Source of the DNA: Methanobacteriota archaeon
Lineage (GTDB): Archaea; Thermoplasmatota; Poseidoniia; Poseidoniales; Poseidoniaceae
Direction: 5' to 3'
Assembly (NCBI GenBank): GCA_018667575.1
Contig: JABIUA010000154.1
Coordinates: forward strand, 1 to 37,335
DNA length: 37,335 bases
The notes beneath the pieces are model-generated. The model was not told the origin of the DNA. It did not search any database and saw nothing but the letters and a program-made list of their open reading frames with translations. Made by a program: the position numbers and the translations under genes. Numbering within the stretch: position 1 is the stretch's first letter; each line of letters starts with the position of its first letter. This document shows, piece by piece, positions 30,201-37,335 of the stretch.

Positions 30201-31995
30201 CCGCTTCGATTATTGAACCTTGAGATAATAGTGGAAGAATTGCAACGCCGTTGGCATCACAATCTATCTCAAAGCCATTAACAATAATTGTCGCTACTAT
30301 AGGATTACCTGATATATCAGTGATTTGGACATTCGTTTCTTCAAAATAGCCAGAACTTGTAGTTGAAAGGGTGACACTTGTACTTCCCCCGTAGTATATG
30401 CTCCCATCGCCAAATGCATCATATGAGTTAGAGTTTGTATTTAATGGTGTAAATACTCGAATATTGGCCTGAGAATTATCAGAAAGCATCAACGGAGAAT
30501 TATGAAGTTCTGCATCCCAGTTACTTGTTTGAAAATATGATTGCTCACTAAGCTGAACACCAAATGCTTGATACTTTGTTGATAATGATTCGGTCACTAA
30601 GTGGCTGTCAAGTGACTCTATTGCTGTATCTGTTCCTCCGTGCACTTCAACGATATTACCTCTAAATTCACTATCTTGAAGGTAAATTCCAGTAGAAAAA
30701 TTCTCAATCATAATATGGTCAGATTCTATTTCTGCATACCATGAACTTATTGCCATTGATTGAGTATCTTGTTGACTATATGGCTTGATTACAGTTATGC
30801 TAGACCAAGTGTGGGTTGAATCTAATATATCGATACCCAATGACTGGGCTTGATTAACCTGAATTGAATTAATACCAGTCAGCGTGGATGATGGGCCTCT
30901 AAAGACAAGCCCTGAAGTCGATGTCTGAATCGATATATCGTGGCCTGATATATGCCCGCTACCTGTTGCTTCAATTGCCGTACCTATAGAGGAAATTTGC
31001 ATTCCATTAATCGCATGAGTTCCCGGACCAGATAATGAAAGTCCATTCTTGACATTGGCGATGGTGATATTGTTCAAACTACAAATTCCTGTGCATCGTT
31101 GATCTATTGAAGGCGAATTACTGTCAATCGAACCATCAAAAGATACATTGGAAATGGTCAATGATGTTGCGCCATTGGATACTAAAATTCTATTTCCTGA
31201 AGCAGATACGCCTTCTACTGTTAAATCATCACTATTGGCTGCATCAATTAGCAAAGCAATGTCTTGTCCGAACACATTTGAAACACTAACCTTAGCCGAA
31301 ATTTGACTAGAGATGCCCACAGTAACAAAGTCAAATTTAATATTCTCTGCTGTTGTTTGTCCAGCCAAATTCTTCAGTGCAACTCCGACACTAGAAAAAT
31401 TAGAATTAGTAACTGTTGACGTCCCTGTTGTCTGAATCCCAGTCGCAGAATATTCAATCTCTGCATTGGATAATTCCAATGTACCACTATTCTGGATTGA
31501 ATCATAATCAATTTGTTCAGAATGGTAACCATTAATTGTTGAGGTTGCCATATTATTTATCCCAATGTATGAGTCGAAAATCTGTATTGAATTAGCATTT
31601 AATTCGCCATTAACCAGTATTCCTGTCTTAGCATTCTCTATCAAAGTATCATTGATAAAGGCTGAACCCCCGCTATTGATGATTAATCCTTTCCATAAAC
31701 CTGCACCATGTGAACCTTGAGTGACTGGAGGAGTAGAAGAAAAGAAATTAGCATCATTAGCAATTAATGTACCGTCGACTTCTATCCAATAATTATCTCC
31801 GCAGTCAATTGTAGTCCCTGGTAGGATGGTTAGAGTTGCACCCTGGGCAATAGTTAGATTTCCGGAAAGAGTTTGCTGCCCACTCCAAGTAATATCTGTT
31901 GAAATTGTACTATCAGAAGCACTGACCATTATCGGGCTGGATAAAGAAATCAGCAACAGGAGTATGATGGCAGACGCAATAGAGGCCTTTCGCAT
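27295..31995 (-). CDS. Giant surface protein: right-handed beta-helix stalk, calcium-type repeats, C-terminal membrane anchor
   Basis: 1566 residues with a signal peptide (ASAIILLLLISLSSPIMVSA). The N-terminal motif LSGNLTIAQGATLTILPGTTIDCG is the usual start of a parallel beta-helix. The next roughly 1250 residues show the Asn/Ser/Ile periodicity of pectate-lyase-like coils, in two blocks separated by a few Ig-like strands around 560-640 and 1290-1400. Near the end, DSDGDNTLDCDQDTW, DSDDDNDGFDDERDSWPLD and DQDDDGDGIPDVLEG are calcium-binding thrombospondin-3-like repeats. A membrane helix (MSTMLILVVLAIVFVLFIM) and a short acidic tail finish it. It probably projects from the cell surface; adhesion or polysaccharide binding is inferred. 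Its leader has GGGGAG before the ATG. Confidence 0.85.
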   Translation of the reverse strand: MRKASIASAIILLLLISLSSPIMVSASDSTISTDITWSGQQTLSGNLTIAQGATLTILPGTTIDCGDNYWIEVDGTLIANDANFFSSTPPVTQGSHGAGLWKGLIINSGGSAFINDTLIENAKTGILVNGELNANSIQIFDSYIGINNMATSTINGYHSEQIDYDSIQNSGTLELSNAEIEYSATGIQTTGTSTVTNSNFSSVGVALKNLAGQTTAENIKFDFVTVGISSQISAKVSVSNVFGQDIALLIDAANSDDLTVEGVSASGNRILVSNGATSLTISNVSFDGSIDSNSPSIDQRCTGICSLNNITIANVKNGLSLSGPGTHAINGMQISSIGTAIEATGSGHISGHDISIQTSTSGLVFRGPSSTLTGINSIQVNQAQSLGIDILDSTHTWSSITVIKPYSQQDTQSMAISSWYAEIESDHIMIENFSTGIYLQDSEFRGNIVEVHGGTDTAIESLDSHLVTESLSTKYQAFGVQLSEQSYFQTSNWDAELHNSPLMLSDNSQANIRVFTPLNTNSNSYDAFGDGSIYYGGSTSVTLSTTSSGYFEETNVQITDISGNPIVATIIVNGFEIDCDANGVAILPLLSQGSIIEAVYSGTGVIQTLVGGQTNQVVQIPVIPQGDWTITTGQSVILGARPDGQPHIISGDLVMQGVSTLKLVSSEIIIDSNSEISLYDSSQIIGEDSKITADKVNIYSTASVTSIENSQLIIDAMVNWSCSSTSSIVSVIFNKSLELHSNCNIEMLGGDIASSISVQAQSSFTQLSSLELSVIDKGIPVEGALISINGTNELTDQYGQVITDATARYIDVNNDNYGGLQNITLQIDSFSDFVSWDSSKSFSHTFMASTINSGVMAESTVLEAKWSPYYLEDDLLIPQLKSLVIDDGVSFRVSDGVSITVDGTLDAGDSTISSTGLGARWTGLILGGQLSSRIELSNTDVVEASTPLHVSQTGSVYADGVTMMRSTASEPLLYVETGSNAIVEIKNSQFSDGGSACIELYQSQAEIYLSNLELSNCNGPAIWARQTTIQATNISIGEGIETGFDLTEVSGFISSVDATQFTGTGNVFWLDSMDEQFTLDSVSANAGGSAAIAGRNNRNLAIDSVEITGAPAIDFDYSAGLLTNIELTGSGSGNGFISHHGRSSSSMIVENLNLSDYSVGLDLHADNGDSSAPFILRDSTITASTTISAENYSAVVESTTLSGTNELSDDTTINFIDSIFLAQQPISLWNGAQANQYHTLILDAQLSEVSQLTTFEIFSILSDGTTSLDFVSGVAISYQLLVVEQYSDGSVVEITNLEINANSDGLPAKSASYDNSNNWAIGSMITIQLQSNQPPSVTIDQPSFGQKIMQQQIFQANATVSDDLDMPEQLIYQWTIFDAQNNLISRVNSSTSYQNLTVPSPGMYVLELKVTDQLKASEQVTISFESIPLDSDGDNTLDCDQDTWFDLKIGRSCGPDIYDSDDDNDGFDDERDSWPLDACAWQDTDGDKQPDNINCPVGLTTVLIEDQDDDGDGIPDVLEGQSNDDSGEFDMSTMLILVVLAIVFVLFIMRMKKGDDEETEDKQYLE

Positions 31996-32009
31996 AGACT
32001 CCCCTTTAC

Positions 32010-32020
32010 ATGCTTAGCAT
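32010..32020 (-). promoter_or_regulatory. Small inverted repeat in the leader of the giant beta-helix gene
   Basis: ATGCT-T-AGCAT lies 15 nt before the ATG at 31995, followed on the reverse strand by GGGGAGTC and one T before the ATG. The same arrangement occurs before the eL18 start. It may be a leader hairpin or operator. Confidence 0.3.
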
Positions 32021-32094
32021 ATCAAACCAAAGGCTTCCGGTCTTGTCTAAAAATATGAACCTACTCGGAGAGTGATTACTAAGTTTACCTTAAG

Positions 32095-32169
32095 TGGGCC
32101 CGCCCGGATTTGAACCGGGGTCTGACGACCCCCAGCCGCCAAGTATAGGCCAAGCTAACCCACGGGCCC
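32095..32169 (-). tRNA. tRNA-Pro (anticodon GGG)
   Basis: The reverse strand has acceptor GGGCCCG/CGGGCCC, an anticodon arm GGCGG-CTGGGGG-TCGTC (two wobble pairs), and T arm CCCGG-TTCAAAT-CCGGG. The anticodon GGG reads CCC/CCU. The discriminator is A and CCA is not encoded. It starts 9 nt past the rpoN stop, so it probably belongs to the ribosomal-protein transcript. Confidence 0.93.
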
Positions 32170-32178
32170 TTGTCTGAA

Positions 32179-32382
32179 TCACTGACGAGAAGCGCTGAAA
32201 GGTGCAACTTCATGTATTAGGTCTAGATGACCAACATACATTCTTCTGCAACAGTAACGTTCTAATCCAACTTGATCTAGCGCATCAGAAACTTCGACTC
32301 CTGATGTTACTTTCTCATTGAATTCTTCCCACTTATGAGCTACAACGGCTCCACAACTAAAACATCTAATTGGAATAATCAT
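32179..32382 (-). CDS. rpoN: DNA-directed RNA polymerase subunit N (Rpb10 homolog)
   Basis: The 67 residues match archaeal RpoN/Rpb10: the N-terminal MIIPIRCFSCGAVV with CFSC, the helix around WEEFNEKV, and LERYCCRRMYVGHLDLI, which gives the second cysteine pair. These four cysteines bind zinc. RpoN lies between the large subunits and the D/L platform in the polymerase. It follows rpsI by 9 nt, the standard archaeal order eL18-uL13-uS9-RpoN. Confidence 0.97.
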   Translation of the reverse strand: MIIPIRCFSCGAVVAHKWEEFNEKVTSGVEVSDALDQVGLERYCCRRMYVGHLDLIHEVAPFSASRQ

Positions 32383-32391
32383 TTTATCGCC

Positions 32392-32829
32392 TCATCGGTA
32401 AGATTTCTGTTTCTTTCTACGTGCACCACGGCCGAGTTGGTGTTTGGCTTCCTTACGACGTGGGTCGTTAACCAAAAGACTTCTATCAAATCTCAGATAT
32501 TCGTCTCTCAACTCTTCATCTTGGCCCTTAGCTCCACCATTGTAGTGGACTAGTCCACGAGCAATAGCTGTACGAATTGCGTCTGTTTGACCCATTATAC
32601 CGCCACCGACAGTGGTGATATTAATATCAACTTTAGCCAATCTGTTCATTGCATCTGCTATGATAAGTGGCTCCATTGCCTTTCTACGAGCCAAAGAGGG
32701 TTGAAGAATTTCAATAGGTTCGCTGTTAACTCTGACTCTGCCTTGACCAGCTTTGACACTAGCTCTAGCAACTGCGGTCTTTCTCTTACCAGACGTTTCG
32801 ACGGATTTCTTTTGTTGTTTACGTGCCAT
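32392..32829 (-). CDS. rpsI: 30S ribosomal protein uS9
   Basis: Matches archaeal uS9: SGKRKTAVARASVKAGQGRVRVN at the start, VGGGIMGQTDAIRTAIARGLVHYN in the core, and the basic end DPRRKEAKHQLGRGARRKKQKSYR, whose final Arg reaches the ribosomal P site. The N-terminus is longer than in bacteria by a few basic residues. Its ATG overlaps the last base of the uL13 stop. Confidence 0.97.
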   Translation of the reverse strand: MARKQQKKSVETSGKRKTAVARASVKAGQGRVRVNSEPIEILQPSLARRKAMEPLIIADAMNRLAKVDINITTVGGGIMGQTDAIRTAIARGLVHYNGGAKGQDEELRDEYLRFDRSLLVNDPRRKEAKHQLGRGARRKKQKSYR

Positions 32830-33314
32830 TACTGTTCACCTCCGGTCCAACGATGACTTGGTGCACCTAGATTGGCACTTATATCACCTAAAGAGATGAA
32901 TCTCTCTGGCGTGGATTTTCTAATTTTTGAATCATCACCCGATTCATGTCCATCAGGCAAATCGCCAGATAGATGGCTTGGGCAACCGATCTCGACACGC
33001 AGATTGCGAAGCGCTCTGCGGCCACTGCTCTTCTTTTGGTATGGAAGCATACCACGAACGGCACGCTTCAAAATCATATCAGGCATACGTGGGAAAAATG
33101 GACCCTTTCTTGCGTGATTCAATTCATACTTAGCATGATACTTAGACAAAACTGAGGTTGGGCTACCTGAAACGATAGCTTTCTCAGCGTTGATAATGAT
33201 GACTTTGTCATCTCTGTCAGCTCTTGCTGCCTTCAAAAGGATATTAGCAGTTGCTGATGCTAGACGGCCTAAAACAAGGCCTTCAGCATCAAAAACAAAG
33301 GTAGTTTCATCCAA
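32829..33314 (-). CDS. rplM: 50S ribosomal protein uL13
   Basis: Archaeal-type uL13: FVFDAEGLVLGRLASATANILLK, KVIIINAEKAIVSGSP, HARKGPFFPRMPDMILKRAVRGMLP, then RALRNLRVEIGCP. The 161 residues exceed the usual roughly 145 because of a charged stretch (LSGDLPDGHESGDDSKIRK) near the C-terminus. It overlaps eL18 by 8 nt and leads into uS9. Confidence 0.96.
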   Translation of the reverse strand: MDETTFVFDAEGLVLGRLASATANILLKAARADRDDKVIIINAEKAIVSGSPTSVLSKYHAKYELNHARKGPFFPRMPDMILKRAVRGMLPYQKKSSGRRALRNLRVEIGCPSHLSGDLPDGHESGDDSKIRKSTPERFISLGDISANLGAPSHRWTGGEQ

Positions 33315-33672
33315 GGATAACTACCCCCTTTCCTGATGGGTTTTCGTTCATCAGCTCGCCATAGGTCATTATTCGACCACCAGCGGCTTCTATCTTCTCG
33401 CGAGCACCGGTGCTCACGCTGTAGGCGGCGATAGTGTGGTTACTGGTTAACTCACCACTACCGAGTAGCTTGCCAGGCACGAGGATGGTTGCACCCTCGG
33501 GGGCGTGACGGCTAACACGGCTAAGGTTAGGTTGGGCCCAGTTCTTGCGACTTCTAGATAGACGCATGGCCACATCTCGCCAAACAGCGGAACCGGTTTC
33601 ACGAGACTGGGCTTTCAGTTGGTTTATTACACCAACCAATTGTGCGTTTGTCTTGTTATTTGGGTTACTCAT
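33307..33672 (-). CDS. rpl18e: 50S ribosomal protein eL18
   Basis: Matches archaeal eL18 (L18e): VWRDVAMRLSRSRKNWAQPNLSRVSRHAPEGATILVPGKLLGSGEL, ISxxTV-type core (TIAAYSVSTGAREKIEAAGGRIMTYGEL) and the end PSGKGVVIL. I chose the ATG at 33672 (MSNPNNKTNAQL) over the track's 33714 because GGGAG sits just before it. First gene of the eL18-uL13-uS9-RpoN operon. Confidence 0.96.
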   Translation of the reverse strand: MSNPNNKTNAQLVGVINQLKAQSRETGSAVWRDVAMRLSRSRKNWAQPNLSRVSRHAPEGATILVPGKLLGSGELTSNHTIAAYSVSTGAREKIEAAGGRIMTYGELMNENPSGKGVVILG

Positions 33673-33684
33673 TTGACTCCCTCG

Positions 33685-33698
33685 ATGCTTTGAAGCAT
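33685..33698 (-). promoter_or_regulatory. Inverted repeat in the eL18 leader
   Basis: ATGCTT-TG-AAGCAT lies 13 nt before the ATG at 33672, immediately upstream of the GGGAGTC ribosome motif. A similar arrangement occurs before the giant beta-helix gene. A leader hairpin or an operator are both possible. Confidence 0.3.
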
Positions 33699-33732
33699 GC
33701 TGCCGAATCGCCATCCCATTATCAATGCACCG

Positions 33733-33759
33733 ACGCGAAAGACAGTCACGTTTTCGCGT
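33733..33759. promoter_or_regulatory. Perfect inverted repeat between an orphan gene and the ribosomal operon
   Basis: ACGCGAAA, an 11-nt spacer, and TTTCGCGT form a perfect 8-bp inverted repeat. It lies about 60 nt upstream of eL18 and 22 nt past the stop of the orphan gene at 33781. It may be an operator of the ribosomal operon or a terminator of the upstream gene; no T-run follows on the reverse strand, so the operator reading is a little better. Confidence 0.35.
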
Positions 33760-33780
33760 TATTATTGGTGTAAAGGTCGC

Positions 33781-34224
33781 TTATTCGTAAAGAATTTCGC
33801 CTTTTGCATCTAATAATTCTACAGTTAACCCTGCAGCTCTTCCTTGAATAATTATCTCGTCGTGAAGCGTATCTGAGAAATCATCTAGCGCTCCCAGAGC
33901 GGTAATTCCTGCAACATCAGTTAATTGGTCGATTAAATGGTTTAATACACAACTTACGCCGTATGCTTGCCCGGCTCTAAAGGCGTGATCTACTCCGCCG
34001 ATCTCCGGGTCTTCAGCCTTCATTCTGAGCATTACTTGTTGAGAGTAAGCGACTAGAGCACCATATATCGATTCGATAATCTGTGCTGCTTCGAGGTCGC
34101 CTAGAAGCATTTGAGCCTCGCTTAAAGCGACTCTTACTGCTTGTCCGTAAGTGCCGTGTGCACCTATTACATCTGAGGTTTCCTTCTGCATTGCTTGGTC
34201 GATGAGGGTTTTCCAGTCTTCCAT
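33781..34224 (-). CDS. Small helical protein of unknown function
   Basis: The 147 residues are mostly helical (QAVRVALSEAQMLLGDLEAAQIIESIYGALVAYSQQ, FRAGQAYGVSCVLNHLIDQL) with no membrane segment or signal. Small residues and Ala/Leu patterning suggest a helical bundle. Family not recognised. It stands alone between the giant surface protein and the ribosomal operon. Confidence 0.62.
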   Translation of the reverse strand: MEDWKTLIDQAMQKETSDVIGAHGTYGQAVRVALSEAQMLLGDLEAAQIIESIYGALVAYSQQVMLRMKAEDPEIGGVDHAFRAGQAYGVSCVLNHLIDQLTDVAGITALGALDDFSDTLHDEIIIQGRAAGLTVELLDAKGEILYE

Positions 34225-34286
34225 GAATCTACCACATCCGACCTGCTCCTTGAAGGTTCGGCTGGATTTTACTAACTAAATAGCAA

Positions 34287-37200
34287 TCAAATCTTGAAAT
34301 CTGTGCCTTCGCCTTCAACGATGCCGGCTTGACGAACAGTTCCATCCGCAGCAACGAATTCTCCAGCCTTAACCTGATTATCATACAAGTTAACATCATC
34401 GAATCGCTTGACTAGCACTCCTTCACCAAGAGACATTGTCAATGTTCTAACAATTACATCCAAGGTTTGTAATGCTCGGTCTCTGTGACTTGCATCGATT
34501 GTGTGGTCAGAATATCTTGCTTCCTCAAAGATCGTCAAGAAGCCGTCTAATTGTTCACTTGGAACCATATTAAACGCACTTCTAACCGCGGCTTCGAACT
34601 CACGTGTTGTTTCGTAAACCTTCTTCATGAAACCATACTTACGGAAGTGTCTAACGAGATTCTTGTAACAATCAAAGATTGCAGCAATAAATTCATTGCT
34701 TGCTTCTAATTGTAACATAGTATCTGTCAAAATACCTCTGAGCGCTTGAACCTGTCTTCTAGCTTGAGCTCTCTGGTAGTATAACGCTCCACCAATGACT
34801 AGTGCCATCAGTAATATTACCAAAGCCATAGTATTCCCAGGAGTAAAGAAGCCTGTGCTAGATGAAAGTGAAACCGGTTCACTCCATTGAATTTCATGAG
34901 TGATATCATCATCGGAAGGTGCGAAGAAAGTAGAACCAGGATAGTAAGCAATAATTCGCCATCTTCCATCACAATCCTTTCCTCCACAACTTCTTCCATC
35001 AAACGCCCATTCAAAGCGAGCAACACCTTGCTCATTGGTCTTGGACTTGTTATCTCCATCTGTGACCCAACTTCCATTGTCAAAGTACTGGCGTAAGAAT
35101 ATTATTTCTTCGTTTTCTACTGCAAGGTCCAGTCTGTCCCTTAGTAATGCAACTTCACCAACTACTATGTCGCCTTCGAACAGTCCATTATCTCCAATGT
35201 AACTCCACGTTTGCTTAACCTGGAGGTCTACTCTAGACCTAACCAAAATATTGACATCAGTAAACGAGCCATTTAGGGCGCTTGAAGCGTCTTTGTCACA
35301 ACCGCCGGGTACATTTGCATCCGGTTCGAAAGCTACTCGTAATGTTCTGTAACCTTCGGTCTTTCCACCTGTAGTTTCCACTCCCTTCAAAGTCGGGTTC
35401 TGTAGTGGGTCACCACTGAACCATTCAATCGTACCATCAATATTGCTGGTTCGGATGGTTGCAATAGGTCGGACATTGGACTCAGGGTCTAGATAGATGT
35501 TCAGACACTTTCCGCCAACCCATTGTCCGTTGGTTTGAGTTAAACGAGCATCAATGTGGAATGATTCCTTCAAGAAGAGGCGGTAATATTCGGTTCCGTT
35601 AGGAGCAATATACTTGTCTTCTGTTGACTTGAATGGCCCTACTTCACTTATTGCAATTGTCGAGTTAGAAAATACTTCAAATTCAGTTTGTAGTGATTTG
35701 TTAGAGTATCGATATCGGTCATTATTCTCGTTATCCCAAGCAGAATAGGTTACTGTAACTCTGGCTTTACCTGCAATAACGCCTGATAATTCGCAGTCGA
35801 TTGCGAAATAACCGTTAATGTCTGTGTAGCCTTCTTGGCATCCCTGAACTCCAGAATCTCCATTCACCATTTCATATTGAACTCTGACCTTTCTGTTGGA
35901 AAGATTGGTTCCAAGTTCATCTTGTAATTGTCCAGTAACTTCCATGTCTTTCTCTTCGACTTGGCCGGTTGCTGGGTTTACTTCACTGGTGTATACGATT
36001 TGGTCATCGACAATTAGTGATGTTCTTCCGATTAGAGAGAATCCGTTTGCATTATTAGTCATTAGAACTCTGTATTGCTCGCTATTTGGTATTGAAGAAC
36101 AAGGGTCCCAAGAACCGCCTAATGTACGGATATTGGTATTTGGATCTAGCATTGAGCAGCCTTCATTCGGTAGATTTTCTTCGAATCTTAGAATTACATT
36201 GACTGGCCCAAACCCATCAGGCAAGAAACCTGCAGGGTCACTCTTGAGTGAGCTTGGATTTAGTGGGCTGATATTTGCTTTTAGACACCCAACACTTTCT
36301 TCTCTACTCAAACCGTTCTTGTCAGTATCTCTGTCTGCAAAGCCGTCATCATTACCGTCATAGTAGCAGAGATGAGAATTATCAGGTTGCTGAGATGGTA
36401 GCGTCAAGAATCCAGCAGAAGGTGCTATCGTGGCTACTACCTGTCTGTATGCAACGCCGTTGAAATCTGTACCTTCGAATATAACATCGACTAATCCACC
36501 ATTAGGACTGTTAGCCCCATTCAAGTTAGTCGGTGTAGTTCCACTAGCTGCATCATCCGTAATCAGGGCAGTAAAGTCCCATTTATCACCAGACTGCCGT
36601 ATGTTATCACTGGTGGTGGTAACTGTGATATTGGTTCTTGAAATGACCCATATCGATTGGCTAACAGTAGAACCTTTGAGATTGGATGAACCAGGATACT
36701 CAAATTGTAAAGTGAAATTACCAAGTGAATCTGCTCCTTCGATCTCAAATGGTATTTCGAAGAATCCTCTATCGTCTGTATAATTAATTCCAGTTCTTCC
36801 GTCAAAAGACCAAGTATAGTTTACTGGAGCATTTGGAACTGCTTGTCCTGAATTATCCAACAACTTAGCTTGTACGAGGTTGGTTGTATTACGATATAAT
36901 CTTGGAATTGAGGTCATAACGAACTCAGTTGTTCCAACAACTGATACATTGATGTATGCTCCAGTTGGTGATAATGTGCTGGTATTACCTGTGAAATAGT
37001 ATGACGAACTTGTGAAATCGACACGCATTCCGTAAGTCTTAGCAGAGAATTGGTTTTCCCATGTGAAGTTGTAGTCATAAACTGCATCACAAGTGGAACA
37101 GGCCTTCTTTGGAGGGGCTGTGAATTGTGTTTCGCCTGCACCGACGAATTGCCTGTTTCCATCTACGTCTACTTGGAGGGCAATCGGGTCTGCGTCCCAA

Positions 37201-37335
37201 GGGTCATCGGTACGGTTTGTAACCGAACCAACCATTCGCAAAGTTTCTCCTGTATTCATTTCTGGAACTATCTCACATCTTGTTTCACTTTCCAAGTCGA
37301 AAGGATCGACCTTTCCACATGGCGGTAAGTTTGTC
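34287..37335 (-). CDS. Giant membrane-anchored surface protein with cytoplasmic DUF4129-like domain, N-terminus beyond the window
   Basis: The frame stays open from the stop at 34287 to the right edge; the track's first residue is an internal TTG, so the true N-terminus and signal peptide lie outside. The visible roughly 1015 residues are mostly extracellular Ig-like and carboxypeptidase-regulatory-like beta domains (for example NAPVNYTWSFDGRTGINYTDDRGFFEIPF, NRKVRVQYEMVNGDSG, DINGYFAIDCEL). A membrane helix (TMALVILLMALVIGGALYYQ) follows. The cytoplasmic tail of about 160 residues (IAAIFDCYKNLVRHFRKYGFMKKVYETTREFEAAV, then FLTIFEEARYSDH) resembles DUF4129, often found in transglutaminase-linked membrane proteins. 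A cell-surface sensing or scaffold role is inferred. Confidence 0.8.
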   Translation of the reverse strand, partial: TNLPPCGKVDPFDLESETRCEIVPEMNTGETLRMVGSVTNRTDDPWDADPIALQVDVDGNRQFVGAGETQFTAPPKKACSTCDAVYDYNFTWENQFSAKTYGMRVDFTSSSYYFTGNTSTLSPTGAYINVSVVGTTEFVMTSIPRLYRNTTNLVQAKLLDNSGQAVPNAPVNYTWSFDGRTGINYTDDRGFFEIPFEIEGADSLGNFTLQFEYPGSSNLKGSTVSQSIWVISRTNITVTTTSDNIRQSGDKWDFTALITDDAASGTTPTNLNGANSPNGGLVDVIFEGTDFNGVAYRQVVATIAPSAGFLTLPSQQPDNSHLCYYDGNDDGFADRDTDKNGLSREESVGCLKANISPLNPSSLKSDPAGFLPDGFGPVNVILRFEENLPNEGCSMLDPNTNIRTLGGSWDPCSSIPNSEQYRVLMTNNANGFSLIGRTSLIVDDQIVYTSEVNPATGQVEEKDMEVTGQLQDELGTNLSNRKVRVQYEMVNGDSGVQGCQEGYTDINGYFAIDCELSGVIAGKARVTVTYSAWDNENNDRYRYSNKSLQTEFEVFSNSTIAISEVGPFKSTEDKYIAPNGTEYYRLFLKESFHIDARLTQTNGQWVGGKCLNIYLDPESNVRPIATIRTSNIDGTIEWFSGDPLQNPTLKGVETTGGKTEGYRTLRVAFEPDANVPGGCDKDASSALNGSFTDVNILVRSRVDLQVKQTWSYIGDNGLFEGDIVVGEVALLRDRLDLAVENEEIIFLRQYFDNGSWVTDGDNKSKTNEQGVARFEWAFDGRSCGGKDCDGRWRIIAYYPGSTFFAPSDDDITHEIQWSEPVSLSSSTGFFTPGNTMALVILLMALVIGGALYYQRAQARRQVQALRGILTDTMLQLEASNEFIAAIFDCYKNLVRHFRKYGFMKKVYETTREFEAAVRSAFNMVPSEQLDGFLTIFEEARYSDHTIDASHRDRALQTLDVIVRTLTMSLGEGVLVKRFDDVNLYDNQVKAGEFVAADGTVRQAGIVEGEGTDFKI

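Noticed and set aside
35896-36363. 155-aa forward ORF opposite the giant surface protein
   Set aside because: It is antisense to a continuous, domain-bearing frame of more than 1000 codons and has no recognisable domain.
1-37335. Insertion sequences, transposases, integrases or phage genes
   Set aside because: No transposase or integrase motif and no flanking direct or terminal inverted repeats were seen; tRNA genes show no duplicated 3' ends that would mark an attachment site.

Overview
The window reads as chromosomal DNA of a planktonic euryarchaeon, most likely Marine Group II (Poseidoniales) or a close Thermoplasmatota relative; this is inferred from gene content, not from a search. The archaeal signature is clear: an eL18-uL13-uS9-RpoN operon, RpoP (Rpb12), a clamp-loader-like AAA+ ATPase, Trm1, two PAC2-family proteins, and TATA boxes about 26 nt upstream of tRNA starts. 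An NAD+-dependent DNA ligase (LigA) and very large PKD/beta-helix surface proteins fit the same lineage. Genes are tightly packed: no gap exceeds 300 bases, and four convergent gene pairs abut or overlap.

Region 1 (1-3.5 kb) holds a truncated membrane protein, tRNA-Arg(CCT), the clamp-loader-like ATPase, RpoP (too short for the ORF track), a remarkable 214-residue protein made of three tandem repeats each ending MPG(I/L)VGG, and tRNA-Asp. The repeats look like MoaD/ThiS/SAMP-type ubiquitin-like beta-grasp domains joined head to tail, as in polyubiquitin. Region 2 (3.5-12.7 kb) has a long acidic, GPPS-rich protein ending in a class II aldolase/adducin-like domain, a DUF523-DUF1722 protein, a Rieske/SDR/glutamine-amidotransferase cluster, Trm1, a PAC2 protein, a winged-helix plus pentapeptide-repeat pair, and a thioesterase plus membrane-protein pair.

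Region 3 (12.8-19.9 kb) contains tRNA-Arg(GCG), several proteins I do not recognise, a HAD phosphatase, a PKD lipoprotein, a DnaQ-like exonuclease that converges without spacing on a RecB/Cas4-like Fe-S nuclease, and a second PAC2 protein. Region 4 (19.9-32 kb) contains a three-gene envelope operon whose two secreted members carry odd CxCH and CxxxCH motifs, then LigA, a DUF296 protein, a membrane protein and a 1566-residue beta-helix surface protein. Region 5 (32-37.3 kb) is tRNA-Pro, the ribosomal-protein/RpoN operon, an orphan protein, and a giant surface protein with a cytoplasmic DUF4129-like tail that runs off the right edge.

Functionally the window mixes core information processing (transcription, translation, tRNA modification, DNA repair) with cell-surface proteins. 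The best candidate for something undescribed is the triple ubiquitin-like protein. Next are the envelope operon with noncanonical heme-like motifs and the aldolase/adducin fusion.
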